19,657 nucleotides of DNA from Microbacterium sp. (GCA_029267645.1 JAJUIM010000006.1:1-19657), one strand, 5' to 3'. Counted from the first letter of the stretch, positions 1 through 7,705 are shown. Made by a program: numbers and translations. The notes: generated by a model not told the origin, from the sequence alone.

Positions 1-504
1 GCTCACGAACTCCCAGCCGTAGTCGGGCACGAGGCGCCCGGGGGCGTTGCGGGCAGCCTCGAGGAAGTAGTCGAGGATCCGCGCCTGGTTGACGATGAGG
101 TGCGGGAACTCGCTCACGCCCTCGGGGTCGTCGACCGCGCGCGCCGTGCGCACGATGTTCCGCGGCTCGTCGGGATCGGGGCCCCAGAACGTCATCTCGG
201 TGATGCGGTAGGCCTCGTCGATCACGCGGTTCGCGAAGCCGAACGCCTGGAAGGTCTCGACGCTGCGCGCCTGGATCCCGTCTGCCTGACCGACCTCGAG
301 GCGCCCGGGGCGCCGGTCGATGATCCGCGCGTGCACGTCCGGGAACTGTGCGAGCTGCGCCGCCGCGATCGCGCCGGCCGGCCCCGTGCCGACGATGAGC
401 ACGTCCATCTCGTCCGTCAGCTCGGCCGGTCGACCTCGGCCGATGCCCGCGGCGGGCTGCACGCGCGGGTCTCCCGAAACGTACCCGTGGTGGTGGAACT
501 GCAT
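1..504 (-). CDS. FAD-dependent aromatic monooxygenase, 3-hydroxybenzoate 4-hydroxylase/phenol 2-monooxygenase type (partial, N-terminal 168 residues)
   Basis: Only the N-terminal 168 residues are in the window; the reading frame is still open at base 1. It starts MQFHHHGYVSGDP and carries the dinucleotide-binding motif GTGPAG (G39, G41, G44) inside DVLIVGTGPAGAIAAAQLA. Next come a GQADGIQARSVETF segment (about 72-85) and SEFPHLIVNQARILDYFLE (about 131-149). From memory this pattern closely matches Comamonas MobA, the 3-hydroxybenzoate 4-monooxygenase, down to the MQFH start. Such enzymes use FAD, NAD(P)H and O2 to hydroxylate a phenolic acid next to an existing hydroxyl. The start at 504 is supported by GAGGAG nine bases upstream. 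It is transcribed divergently from the decarboxylase gene. Given the homoprotocatechuate genes nearby, the substrate may be 3-hydroxyphenylacetate rather than 3-hydroxybenzoate; that is inference. The family call is firm, the substrate is not. Confidence 0.85.
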   Translation of the reverse strand, partial: MQFHHHGYVSGDPRVQPAAGIGRGRPAELTDEMDVLIVGTGPAGAIAAAQLAQFPDVHARIIDRRPGRLEVGQADGIQARSVETFQAFGFANRVIDEAYRITEMTFWGPDPDEPRNIVRTARAVDDPEGVSEFPHLIVNQARILDYFLEAARNAPGRLVPDYGWEFVS

Positions 505-564
505 CGCGTTGTGCTCCTCACGTCGTCGTGGGGCGGCCGGATTCGATGTCCGAGACGCCGTCGT

Positions 565-660
565 CTCCAATTTCGATTATCGATCACACCGTTCGTTAAT
601 CGGGCACGCCGAGTGTATGCGCTGCGTACGCCGCGCACAATCTCCTGGCTACAATCGATT
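565..660. promoter_or_regulatory. Divergent promoter and operator candidate region between the monooxygenase and decarboxylase genes
   Basis: This AT-richer part of the 269-bp gap (505-773) contains no gene. Leftward, TTGTGC (635-640 read on the minus strand) lies 17 bases from TACACT (612-617), a plausible promoter for the monooxygenase. Rightward, TACAAT at 650-655 is a good -10 with no clear -35; it would give a leader of about 110 nt. Two dyads sit just downstream of the leftward promoter: the odd palindrome TCGAT-T-ATCGA (573-583), and the inverted repeat CGATTA (574-579)/TAATCG (597-602) with a 17-base spacer. These could be a repressor or activator site. All assignments are by eye. Confidence 0.4.
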
Positions 661-773
661 CGTCCGGACCTCGACGACGAGATCCGGTGCTCGAAAAAGG
701 AGCACGAAGCGGCGAGAACCGCGAGACACATACGGAATCCCACCGTCACTGTCGTCTCGAAAGGACGCTCGCC

Positions 774-2420
774 ATGCCATCCGTCGCCCAGCACGTCGCC
801 CACGCCCTCGCCCACCACGTCGACCACGTCTTCGGCGTCATGGGCAACGGCAACGCCTATCTCCTCGACGCCCTGCTGCGCGAGACGAGCGCGGCCTACA
901 CGCCCGTCCGCCACGAGGCCGGCGCGGTCGTCGCGGCCGACGCGCACTTCCGCGTCTCGCGCCGGATCGCGTGCGCCACGACGACCTACGGCGCGGGCTT
1001 CACGAACACGCTCACGGCGCTCGCCGAGGCGGCGATGGCGCGGATCCCGCTCGTGCTCGTCGTCGGCGACGAACCGACGAGCGGCGCGCGCCCGTGGGAC
1101 GTGGATCAGATCGCGCTCGCCTCCGGCGTCGGCGTGCGCACCTACACGGTGGGTCGCCTCGACGCGATCGCAACCGTGACCCTCGCGATCGAGCACGCGC
1201 TCGCGAAGCGGCAGCCCGTCGTGCTCGCCCTGCCGTACGACGTGCCGACGCGAGAGGCGGGTCCGATCCCCGCCGAGCTGCCCGGGGTCGACTCCCCCGC
1301 GCCCCTCGCGCCCTCGCGCGACGCCGAGGCGGCGATCGCCCGCGCCGCGACCGTGCTGGGCGCCGCCCGCCGGCCGCTCGTGATCGCTGGGCGCGGTGCC
1401 TGGCTCGCGGACGCGGGCGACGCGCTCGCGGCGCTCGCCCGGCGCACAGGCGCCGTCACGGCCTCGACGACGCTCGGCCGCGGCCAGTTCCCCGACACCG
1501 AGCACGACCTCGGCGTCATCGGCGGCTTCGGCGCCCCGGGCGCCATGGAGCTCGTGCGCACGGCCGACGTCGCGCTCGTCGCCGGCGCCTCGCTCAACCA
1601 GTTCCAGATGCGGTTCGGCGACCTCTTCGCGCCCGAGACCACCGTCATCCAGATCGACGTCGCCCCCTCCGCGACGCACGCCCGCGTCGACGCCTACCTG
1701 CGCGGCGACGCGCGGCTCGTCGCCGAGCGGCTCGCCGACGCGCTCGGCGAGGGGACCGGATCCGGCTGGCGCGACACGGTCGACGCGCAGGCGGCCGCCG
1801 TCCAGGACGCGGGCGCCGAGCTCGCCTGCGACGGCCGACTCGACCCGCGCGCCGCGGCGGCCCGCCTCGGCGAGATCCTGCCGGAGGACCGCGTCGTCGT
1901 GAGCGACGGCGGGCACTTCATCGGCTGGGCCAACATGTTCTGGCCCGTCGCCTCCCCCGGCCGGATGGTCATGGTCGGCACGGCGTACCAGTCGATCGGC
2001 CTTGGCTTCCCGAGCGTCGCGGGCGCGGCGGCAGCGGATCCCGACGCGACGATCGTGCTCACGACGGGCGACGGCGGCGGCCTCATGGCGCTCGCCGACC
2101 TCGAGACCGCCGTGCGCACGGCCGGTGGCCGCGGCATGTGCGTCGTGTGGAACGACGGGGCCTACGGCGCCGAGGTCAACCTCTACGGCGTGCTCGGGCT
2201 GCACGAGCGGCCCATGCTCATCCCCGGCGTCGACTTCGCGGCCCTCGGCGCCGCCGTGGGCGCCGAGGGCCTCGTCGTGACCTCGCTCGCCGACCTCGAC
2301 CGGGTATCCGAGTGGGCTCGGACGCCCGCCGATGAGCGGCGATTCCTCGTGGTCGACCTGCGGATCTCGGGGCGGGTGATCGCCCCGTATCAGCAGGAGA
2401 TCATCCGCGTGAACTCGTGA
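774..2420 (+). CDS. Thiamine-diphosphate-dependent 2-oxoacid decarboxylase/acetolactate synthase-like enzyme
   Basis: This 548-residue protein has the three-domain layout of ThDP enzymes: an N-terminal PYR domain, a central domain (about 180-330) and a C-terminal PP domain. The catalytic glutamate is E48 in YTPVRHEAG. The cofactor and metal motif runs from GDGGG (432-436) to N460 in WNDGAYG. The length fits benzoylformate/phenylpyruvate decarboxylases and acetolactate synthase-like proteins. The start is set at 774 (MPSVAQHV) because GAAAGGA lies eight bases upstream; the frame is open further, to a GTG at 687, but without a good ribosome site. It is divergent from the monooxygenase, and its 3' end overlaps the MFS gene by 20 bp. 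The likely role is decarboxylation of an aromatic 2-oxoacid (aryl pyruvate or aryl glyoxylate) feeding the hpa genes. That substrate is inferred from context only; motif inspection cannot separate decarboxylase from carboligase activity. Confidence 0.82.
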   Translation: MPSVAQHVAHALAHHVDHVFGVMGNGNAYLLDALLRETSAAYTPVRHEAGAVVAADAHFRVSRRIACATTTYGAGFTNTLTALAEAAMARIPLVLVVGDEPTSGARPWDVDQIALASGVGVRTYTVGRLDAIATVTLAIEHALAKRQPVVLALPYDVPTREAGPIPAELPGVDSPAPLAPSRDAEAAIARAATVLGAARRPLVIAGRGAWLADAGDALAALARRTGAVTASTTLGRGQFPDTEHDLGVIGGFGAPGAMELVRTADVALVAGASLNQFQMRFGDLFAPETTVIQIDVAPSATHARVDAYLRGDARLVAERLADALGEGTGSGWRDTVDAQAAAVQDAGAELACDGRLDPRAAAARLGEILPEDRVVVSDGGHFIGWANMFWPVASPGRMVMVGTAYQSIGLGFPSVAGAAAADPDATIVLTTGDGGGLMALADLETAVRTAGGRGMCVVWNDGAYGAEVNLYGVLGLHERPMLIPGVDFAALGAAVGAEGLVVTSLADLDRVSEWARTPADERRFLVVDLRISGRVIAPYQQEIIRVNS

Positions 2421-3792
2421 CGGGCTCGGGGCGCTCCCAGATGTAGATGCCCCGGCGCTGCTCCTCCTCGGCGCCCGGCCGCAGGTTGATGCCGTTGCGG
2501 TTGCGGAGGAGCAGCGTGCCCACGAGGCCGATGACGGCCATGCCGACGAGGTAGTAGGTAATGTTCGTCGCCTCGCCCGTCGCCTCGAGGATCCAGGCCG
2601 CGATCGTCGGCGAGAACGCGCCGCCGACGATCGAGCCGATCGCGTAGGCGATCGAGACGCCCGAGAACCGCACGGACGACGGGAACAGCTCGGTGTACCA
2701 GGCCGACTGCGCGCCGTACGTGAGGCCGAGCCCGACCGAGAGCAGCAGCAGCGCGACCGTGACCGCCCAGATCTCGCCGATGTTCACGATCGGGAAGACG
2801 AGCGCCGCGCCGATGCCGAGCAGCACGTAGCCGATGATGTACGTCGTGCGGCGGCCGACGCGGTCGCTCAGCACGCCCGCCACGAGCGTGAACACGAGCC
2901 AGCCCACGCTCGACCACGTCACGGCGGCGAGCACGGGCCCGCGCTCGAGGCCGAGCGTCGTCGTGCCGTAGTTCTGGATGTAGCCGCCCGTCGTCATGTA
3001 GCCGATCGCGTTGTTGCCGGCGAAGACGAGGGCGGCGAGGATCACGAGCGGCGCGTAGCGCGCGAAGAGCTTCGCGACGGGCGCCTTCGTCTGCTCGCGG
3101 CGCTCGGCGATCTCGGCGAAGACGGGGCTCTCCTCGACGCCGCGGCGGATCCAGTAGCCGATCGCGATGAGCACGATGCTGAACAGGAACGGGATGCGCC
3201 AGCCCCACTCGAGGAACGCGTCGCCCGGGAACACGGCGTTCATGATCTGCAGCATGCCGCTCGAGAGCAGCAGGCCGATCGGCACGCCGATCTGCGGCAT
3301 GGATCCGAAGAACCCGCGGCGGTTCGCGGGCGCGTGTTCGACCGCCATGAGTACGGCGCCGCCCCACTCGCCGCCGGCCGAGATGCCCTGGATGATGCGC
3401 AGCACGATGAGGAGGATGGGCGCCCAGACGCCGGCCGACGCGTAGGTCGGCAGGAGCCCGATGAGCGCCGTCGCGGCGCCCATGAGCACGAGGGTCGCCA
3501 CGAGCACGGGCTTGCGGCCGATCTTGTCGCCGAAGTGGCCGGCGAGGAAGGCGCCGAGCGGGCGGAACAGGAAGCTGATGCCGACCGATGCAAAGGCGAG
3601 GATCGTGGCGATCCCCTGCCCCGCGGGCTCGAAGAAGAGCGTGCCGAACACGAGGCCGGCCGCGGCGGCGTAGGTGAAGTAGTCGTACCACTCGATCGTG
3701 GTGCCGGCGACGGTCGCGAACGCGACGCGACGTCTGTCGGTCGTCGACTGGATCGTTCCCGTCGGCGTGAGGTGCCGTGAAGCTGCGGACAT
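2401..3792 (-). CDS. MFS transporter, metabolite:H+ symporter (MHS/ShiA-KgtP-PcaT) family
   Basis: A 463-residue membrane protein with about 12 hydrophobic segments. The MFS loop 2-3 motif GHFGDKIGRKP is at about 85-95, and the family stretch RIIQGISAGGEWGGA lies further on. An early TIEWYDYFTYA segment (about 32-42) is typical of the metabolite:proton symporter group, which includes transporters for shikimate, 2-oxoglutarate, phthalate and beta-ketoadipate-related acids. GAAGGAGT six bases before the ATG at 3792 supports the start. The gene is divergent from the FAH-RraA operon and convergent with the ThDP enzyme, overlapping the latter by 20 bp (2401-2420). The likely job is proton-driven import of an aromatic acid such as a hydroxyphenylacetate. 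The family is clear; the substrate is inferred from neighbours. Confidence 0.88.
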   Translation of the reverse strand: MSAASRHLTPTGTIQSTTDRRRVAFATVAGTTIEWYDYFTYAAAAGLVFGTLFFEPAGQGIATILAFASVGISFLFRPLGAFLAGHFGDKIGRKPVLVATLVLMGAATALIGLLPTYASAGVWAPILLIVLRIIQGISAGGEWGGAVLMAVEHAPANRRGFFGSMPQIGVPIGLLLSSGMLQIMNAVFPGDAFLEWGWRIPFLFSIVLIAIGYWIRRGVEESPVFAEIAERREQTKAPVAKLFARYAPLVILAALVFAGNNAIGYMTTGGYIQNYGTTTLGLERGPVLAAVTWSSVGWLVFTLVAGVLSDRVGRRTTYIIGYVLLGIGAALVFPIVNIGEIWAVTVALLLLSVGLGLTYGAQSAWYTELFPSSVRFSGVSIAYAIGSIVGGAFSPTIAAWILEATGEATNITYYLVGMAVIGLVGTLLLRNRNGINLRPGAEEEQRRGIYIWERPEPVTSSRG

Positions 3793-3878
3793 CGAATACT
3801 CCTTCGTAGAGATGTCGGGTGCGCGACCGACGTGGGCGCGCGGCGAGGCTCATCCCAGAACAGCACGCGATTCGGGTC

Positions 3879-3916
3879 TTGCGCCGCCGGAACGCGATAA
3901 TATACGATTTCGAATA
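3879..3916. promoter_or_regulatory. Candidate promoter and GntR operator between the MFS gene and the hpa operon
   Basis: The 153-bp gap between the divergent MFS and FAH-RraA genes (3793-3945) carries no gene. Rightward, TTGCGC (3879-3884) is 18 bases from TACGAT (3903-3908). Leftward, TATATT read on the minus strand across about 3898-3903 is a candidate -10 for the MFS gene. An imperfect palindrome, TATACGA-TT-TCGAATA (3901-3916, six of seven positions paired), overlaps both -10 candidates. A repressor bound there could control both transcripts, and the GntR protein encoded in the operon is the obvious candidate. Assigned by eye; no comparison with known sites was possible. Confidence 0.42.
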
Positions 3917-3945
3917 CGACTTCCGGGATGAAAGGCACAGCCGCC

Positions 3946-5436
3946 ATGACGACCACCCGCATCGACGACGAGCGGACCGGAGCGCTCCCGCTCCCTCCGG
4001 GCAAGATCATCGCCGTGCACATCAGCTACGCTTCCCGCGCCGAGCAGCGCGGAAGGCGCCCCGCGCACCCGTCGTACTTCCTCAAGCCGACCTCGTCGCT
4101 CGCGTCGTCGGGCGCCGAGGTCGCGCGCCCCGAGGGCACCGAGCTGCTCGCCTTCGAGGGCGAGATCGCGCTCGTGATCGGCACGGCCGGATCCCGCATC
4201 CCCGCGGCGAGCGCGTGGGACCACGTCGGCTGGGTCACAGCGGCGAACGACTGGGGCCTGTACGATCTGCGCGCGAACGACAAGGGATCCAACCTGCGCA
4301 ACAAGGGCCGCGACGGCTACACGCCCGTCGGCCCCGGCCTCATCGACGCGCGCGCCGTCGAGCCCGACGGGCTGCGCGTGCGCACGTGGCGCGACGGCGA
4401 GCTCGTCCAGGACGACACGACGGCCGAGGGGCACCTGCTGTTCCCCCTCCCCCAGCTCATCGCCGACGTCTCGCAGCACGTCACGCTCGAGCCGGGCGAC
4501 GTGATCCTCACGGGCACGCCCGCCGGCTCGTCCGTCGCGCGGCCCGGCGAGACGATCGAGGTCGAGGTCGACGCGCCCGCGTCGGGCGCATCGACGGGCC
4601 GCCTCGTCTCGCGCGTCGTCGACGGGCCCGGATCCTTCGATCCGGAGCTCGGCTCGCTCCCCGCGGTCGACGACCTGCAGCGCGAGGAGGCGTGGGGATC
4701 CCTCGACGCGGCGGGCCTGCCGCCCGCTGGCGCCCCCGCGCTCGACCCCGACCTGCGCGCGAAACTCGAGGCCTGCCCCGTCGCGGGGCTGTCGCAGCAG
4801 CTTCGCGCGCGGGGCATCGCGAGCTGCTTCCTCGACGGCGTGCGCCCCCTCGCGCCCGGCTCGAAGCTCGTTGGCGTCGCGAAGACGCTTCGCTTCGTGC
4901 CGCTGCGCGAAGACCTCTTCGCCTCCCACGGGCGCGGCTACAACGCCCAGAAGCGCTGCTTCGACGAGGTCGCGCCCGGCGAGGTCATCGTGATCGAGGC
5001 GCGCGGCGAGGACGGATCCGGCACCCTCGGCGACATCCTCGCCCTCCGCGCCCAGGCGCGCGGCGCGGCCGGCGTCGTGACCGACGGCGGCGTCCGCGAC
5101 GCCGACGTCGTCGCGGGGCTCGGCCTGCCCGTCTTCACGCGCGGCGCGCACCCCGCCGTGCTCGGCAGGCGCCACGTGCCGTGGGAGGTCGACGTCACGA
5201 TCGCGTGCGGCGGCGCCGCGGTGCAGCCCGGCGACATCCTCGTCGGCGACGACGACGGCGTCGTGGTCGTGCCGCGCGACATCGCACTCGAGGCGGTCGA
5301 CGCGGCGCTCGCGCAGGAGCGCGAGGACGAGTGGATCGCGGATCGCGTGCGCGAGGGCGAGGCCGTCGACGGCCTGTTCCCCATGAACGCGGCGTGGCGC
5401 GAGCGCTTCGAGGCCGAGACGAAGGGCGACCGGTGA
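3946..5436 (+). CDS. Two-domain fusion: fumarylacetoacetate hydrolase (FAH/HpaG-like) domain plus RraA/HMG-aldolase-like domain
   Basis: A 496-residue protein made of two enzyme domains. Residues about 20-225 form an FAH-family domain, with metal-ligand candidates E71 and E73 in FEGEIAL, D102 in NDWGLYD, and the family ending LEPGDVILTGTPAG (181-194). Residues about 266-480 form an RraA-like domain with GDILA (362-366), VTDGGVRD (R384, D385) and GDDDGVVVVP, which match the pyruvate- and metal-binding motifs of HMG/CHA aldolases. In homoprotocatechuate catabolism FAH domains catalyse OPET decarboxylation and HHDD isomerisation, usually as a two-FAH-domain HpaG. Here the second domain is RraA-like. 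The start at 3946 is preferred over 3928 because AAAGG lies ten bases upstream. It is first in the operon and its stop overlaps the GntR start by four bases. The domain calls are firm; how the work is shared between domains is unknown. Confidence 0.87.
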   Translation: MTTTRIDDERTGALPLPPGKIIAVHISYASRAEQRGRRPAHPSYFLKPTSSLASSGAEVARPEGTELLAFEGEIALVIGTAGSRIPAASAWDHVGWVTAANDWGLYDLRANDKGSNLRNKGRDGYTPVGPGLIDARAVEPDGLRVRTWRDGELVQDDTTAEGHLLFPLPQLIADVSQHVTLEPGDVILTGTPAGSSVARPGETIEVEVDAPASGASTGRLVSRVVDGPGSFDPELGSLPAVDDLQREEAWGSLDAAGLPPAGAPALDPDLRAKLEACPVAGLSQQLRARGIASCFLDGVRPLAPGSKLVGVAKTLRFVPLREDLFASHGRGYNAQKRCFDEVAPGEVIVIEARGEDGSGTLGDILALRAQARGAAGVVTDGGVRDADVVAGLGLPVFTRGAHPAVLGRRHVPWEVDVTIACGGAAVQPGDILVGDDDGVVVVPRDIALEAVDAALAQEREDEWIADRVREGEAVDGLFPMNAAWRERFEAETKGDR

Positions 5437-6131
5437 GCGACGCACCCGCCCCCAGCAAGTCCGAGCGCGCCTACGCGTGGCTCGCCGAGCGCATCGCGAC
5501 GCGCGAGTTCGGCCCCGGCTATCGCCTCGTGCTCGGCGAGATCGCGAAGCGCCTCGACATGAGCGTCGTGCCCGTGCGCGAGGCGATCCGGCGGCTCGAG
5601 GCCGAGGGGCTCGTGACGTTCGAGCGCAACGTCGGCGCCCGTGTCGCCCTCGCCGACCCGCACGAATACGTCTACGCCATGCAGACGCTCGGCGTGCTCG
5701 AGGGCGCTGCCATGGCGCTCGCGGCGCCCCACATCACGGCCGACGACCTCGACCGCGCCGAGCAGGTCAACCGCCGCATGCGCGGCCTGCTCGTGCACTT
5801 CGACCCGCACCAGTTCACGGTGCTCAACGAGGCCTTCCACCGCGACCTGTTCGCCTCGTGCCCCAACCCGCACATCCTCGACCTCGTCGAGCGCGGCTGG
5901 GCGCGACTCAACAATGTGCGCGACTCGACCTTCGCCTTCGTGCCGTCTCGCGCCGCGGTGTCGGTCGACGAGCACGACGAGATCCTGCGCCTCGTGCGCG
6001 ACGGCGCGTCGCCCGCCGAGATCGAGCATGCGGCCCGCCAGCACCGCTGGCGCACCATGAACGCGTATCTCGAGAACCGCGCGCACCCCGAACCGCACCA
6101 CGTATCCCCGACGACGAGGAACACCCCATGA
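5433..6131 (+). CDS. GntR family transcriptional regulator, FadR/FCD subfamily
   Basis: A 232-residue regulator. Residues about 8-72 form a winged helix-turn-helix, with the recognition region LGEIAKRLDMSVVPVREAIRRLEAEGLV typical of GntR proteins. Residues about 78-212 form an all-helical FCD effector domain, with candidate metal or ligand residues N132, H136 (LNEAFHRDLF), H181 and H204. FCD regulators commonly bind organic acids and repress catabolic operons. The GTG start at 5433 overlaps the preceding stop as GTGA, with AAGGG upstream, and its own stop overlaps hpaE as ATGA, so it is translated within the hpa operon. It probably autoregulates the operon, and perhaps the divergent MFS gene, through the dyad near 3901-3916. 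Effector and operator are inferred. Confidence 0.9.
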   Translation: MSDAPAPSKSERAYAWLAERIATREFGPGYRLVLGEIAKRLDMSVVPVREAIRRLEAEGLVTFERNVGARVALADPHEYVYAMQTLGVLEGAAMALAAPHITADDLDRAEQVNRRMRGLLVHFDPHQFTVLNEAFHRDLFASCPNPHILDLVERGWARLNNVRDSTFAFVPSRAAVSVDEHDEILRLVRDGASPAEIEHAARQHRWRTMNAYLENRAHPEPHHVSPTTRNTP

Positions 6132-7672
6132 GCCAGCACACGCGATCCCTGCCCGAGCACCTTCCCGAGCGGATCCGCCACTACATCGACGGCGCGTTCG
6201 TCGATTCGGCGGACGGCGCGACGTTCGACGTGCTCGACCCCGTGACGAACGAGACGTACATCCAGGCCGCCGCCGGATCCGCCGCCGACATCGACGCCGC
6301 CGTCGCCGCGGCGCGCCGCGCGTTCGAGGCGGGCCCGTGGCCGCGCATGCTGCCGCGCGAGCGCTCCCGCGTGCTGCACCGCATCGCCGACATCGTCGAG
6401 TCGCGCGACCACCAGCTCGCCGAGATGGAGTCGTTCGACTCGGGCCTGCCGATCACGCAGGCGAAGGGCCAGGCCCGCCGCGCGGCCGAGAACTTCCGGT
6501 TCTTCGCCGACCTGATCGTGGCGCAGGCCGACGACACCTTCAAGGTGCCGGGCCGCCAGATCAACTACGTCAACCGCAAGCCGATCGGCGTCGCGGGGCT
6601 CATCACGCCCTGGAACACGCCGTTCATGCTCGAGTCGTGGAAGCTCGCGCCCGCGATCGCGACGGGCAACACCGTCGTGCTGAAGCCGGCCGAGTTCACG
6701 CCGCTGTCGGCGCAGCTCTGGGCGGGCATCTTCGAGGAGGCGGGCCTGCCGCAGGGCGTCTTCAACCTCGTGAACGGGCTCGGCGAGGCCGCGGGCGACG
6801 CGCTCGTGAAGCACCCCGACGTGCCGCTCATCTCGTTCACGGGCGAGTCGAAGACGGGCGAGCTGATCTTCGCGAACGCCGCCCCGTACCTCAAGGGGCT
6901 CTCGATGGAGCTCGGCGGCAAGAGCCCCGCCATCGTCTTCGCCGACGCCGACCTCGAGGCCGCGATCGACGCGACGATCTTCGGCGTCTTCTCGCTCAAC
7001 GGCGAGCGCTGCACGGCGGGATCGCGGATCCTCGTCGAGCGCGCCGTGTACGACGAGTTCGTCGAGCGCTACGCGGCGCAGGCGAAGCGCGTGCGGGTCG
7101 GATACCCCGACGACCCCGACACCGAGGTGGGCGCGCTCGTGCACCCCGAGCACTACGCGAAGGTCATGAGCTACGTCGAGATCGGCAAGGCCGAGGGCCG
7201 TCTCGTCGCGGGCGGCGGGCGCCCCGAGGGCTTCGACGAGGGCAACTTCGTCGCGCCCACGGTGTTCGCCGACGTCTCGCCCGACGCCCGCATCTTCCAG
7301 GAGGAGATCTTCGGCCCCGTCGTCGCGATCACCCCCTTCGACACGGAGGAGGAGGCCCTCGCGCTCGCGAACGACACGCGATACGGCCTCGCCGCCTACG
7401 TCTGGACGAACGACCTGAAGCGCGCGCACAACTTCTCGCAGGCCATCGAGGCCGGCATGGTGTGGCTCAACTCGAACAACGTGCGCGACCTGCGCACGCC
7501 GTTCGGCGGTGTGAAGGCCTCGGGCCTCGGCCACGAGGGCGGCTACCGCTCGATCGACTTCTACACCGACCAGCAAGCCGTGCACATCACGCTCGGCAAG
7601 GTGCACAACCCGAGCTTCGGGAAGCTCCCGCATCCCGAAGCCACCGACATCGACGACCCGGATCCCCGCTGA
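6128..7672 (+). CDS. hpaE: 5-carboxymethyl-2-hydroxymuconate semialdehyde dehydrogenase
   Basis: A 514-residue NAD(P)-dependent aldehyde dehydrogenase. The catalytic set is complete: N163 in TPWNTPF, K186 in LKPAEF, E261 in MELGGKSP and nucleophile C295 in NGERCTAGSR. The overall pattern, including the NGERCTAGSR nucleophile stretch and the ending RTPFGGVKASGLGHEGG, resembles HpaE/HpcC enzymes. It should oxidise the ring-cleavage semialdehyde made by HpaD to 5-carboxymethyl-2-hydroxymuconate. The start at 6128 overlaps the GntR stop (ATGA) and follows GAGGAA. hpaD follows after 33 bases. The family call is certain; the specific substrate rests on sequence likeness plus the adjacent hpaD, hpaH and hpaI genes. 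Confidence 0.92.
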   Translation: MSQHTRSLPEHLPERIRHYIDGAFVDSADGATFDVLDPVTNETYIQAAAGSAADIDAAVAAARRAFEAGPWPRMLPRERSRVLHRIADIVESRDHQLAEMESFDSGLPITQAKGQARRAAENFRFFADLIVAQADDTFKVPGRQINYVNRKPIGVAGLITPWNTPFMLESWKLAPAIATGNTVVLKPAEFTPLSAQLWAGIFEEAGLPQGVFNLVNGLGEAAGDALVKHPDVPLISFTGESKTGELIFANAAPYLKGLSMELGGKSPAIVFADADLEAAIDATIFGVFSLNGERCTAGSRILVERAVYDEFVERYAAQAKRVRVGYPDDPDTEVGALVHPEHYAKVMSYVEIGKAEGRLVAGGGRPEGFDEGNFVAPTVFADVSPDARIFQEEIFGPVVAITPFDTEEEALALANDTRYGLAAYVWTNDLKRAHNFSQAIEAGMVWLNSNNVRDLRTPFGGVKASGLGHEGGYRSIDFYTDQQAVHITLGKVHNPSFGKLPHPEATDIDDPDPR

Positions 7673-7705
7673 TCCCCGCCGCTCATTCACGCAAGGACGC
7701 ATGAC

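Noticed and set aside
687..773. Longer N-terminus for the ThDP enzyme starting at the GTG at 687
   Set aside because: The extra residues (MLEKGARSGENRETH...) are not part of the ThDP fold, and GAAAGGA sits correctly only before the ATG at 774.
417..2204. 595-codon minus-strand open frame opposite the ThDP gene
   Set aside because: It spans a promoter gap and lies opposite a gene with intact E48 and GDG...N motifs; its composition is typical antisense shadow.
3928..3945. ATG at 3928 as the start of the FAH-RraA gene
   Set aside because: It has no good ribosome site; AAAGG within this stretch is positioned for the ATG at 3946. The difference is only six residues.
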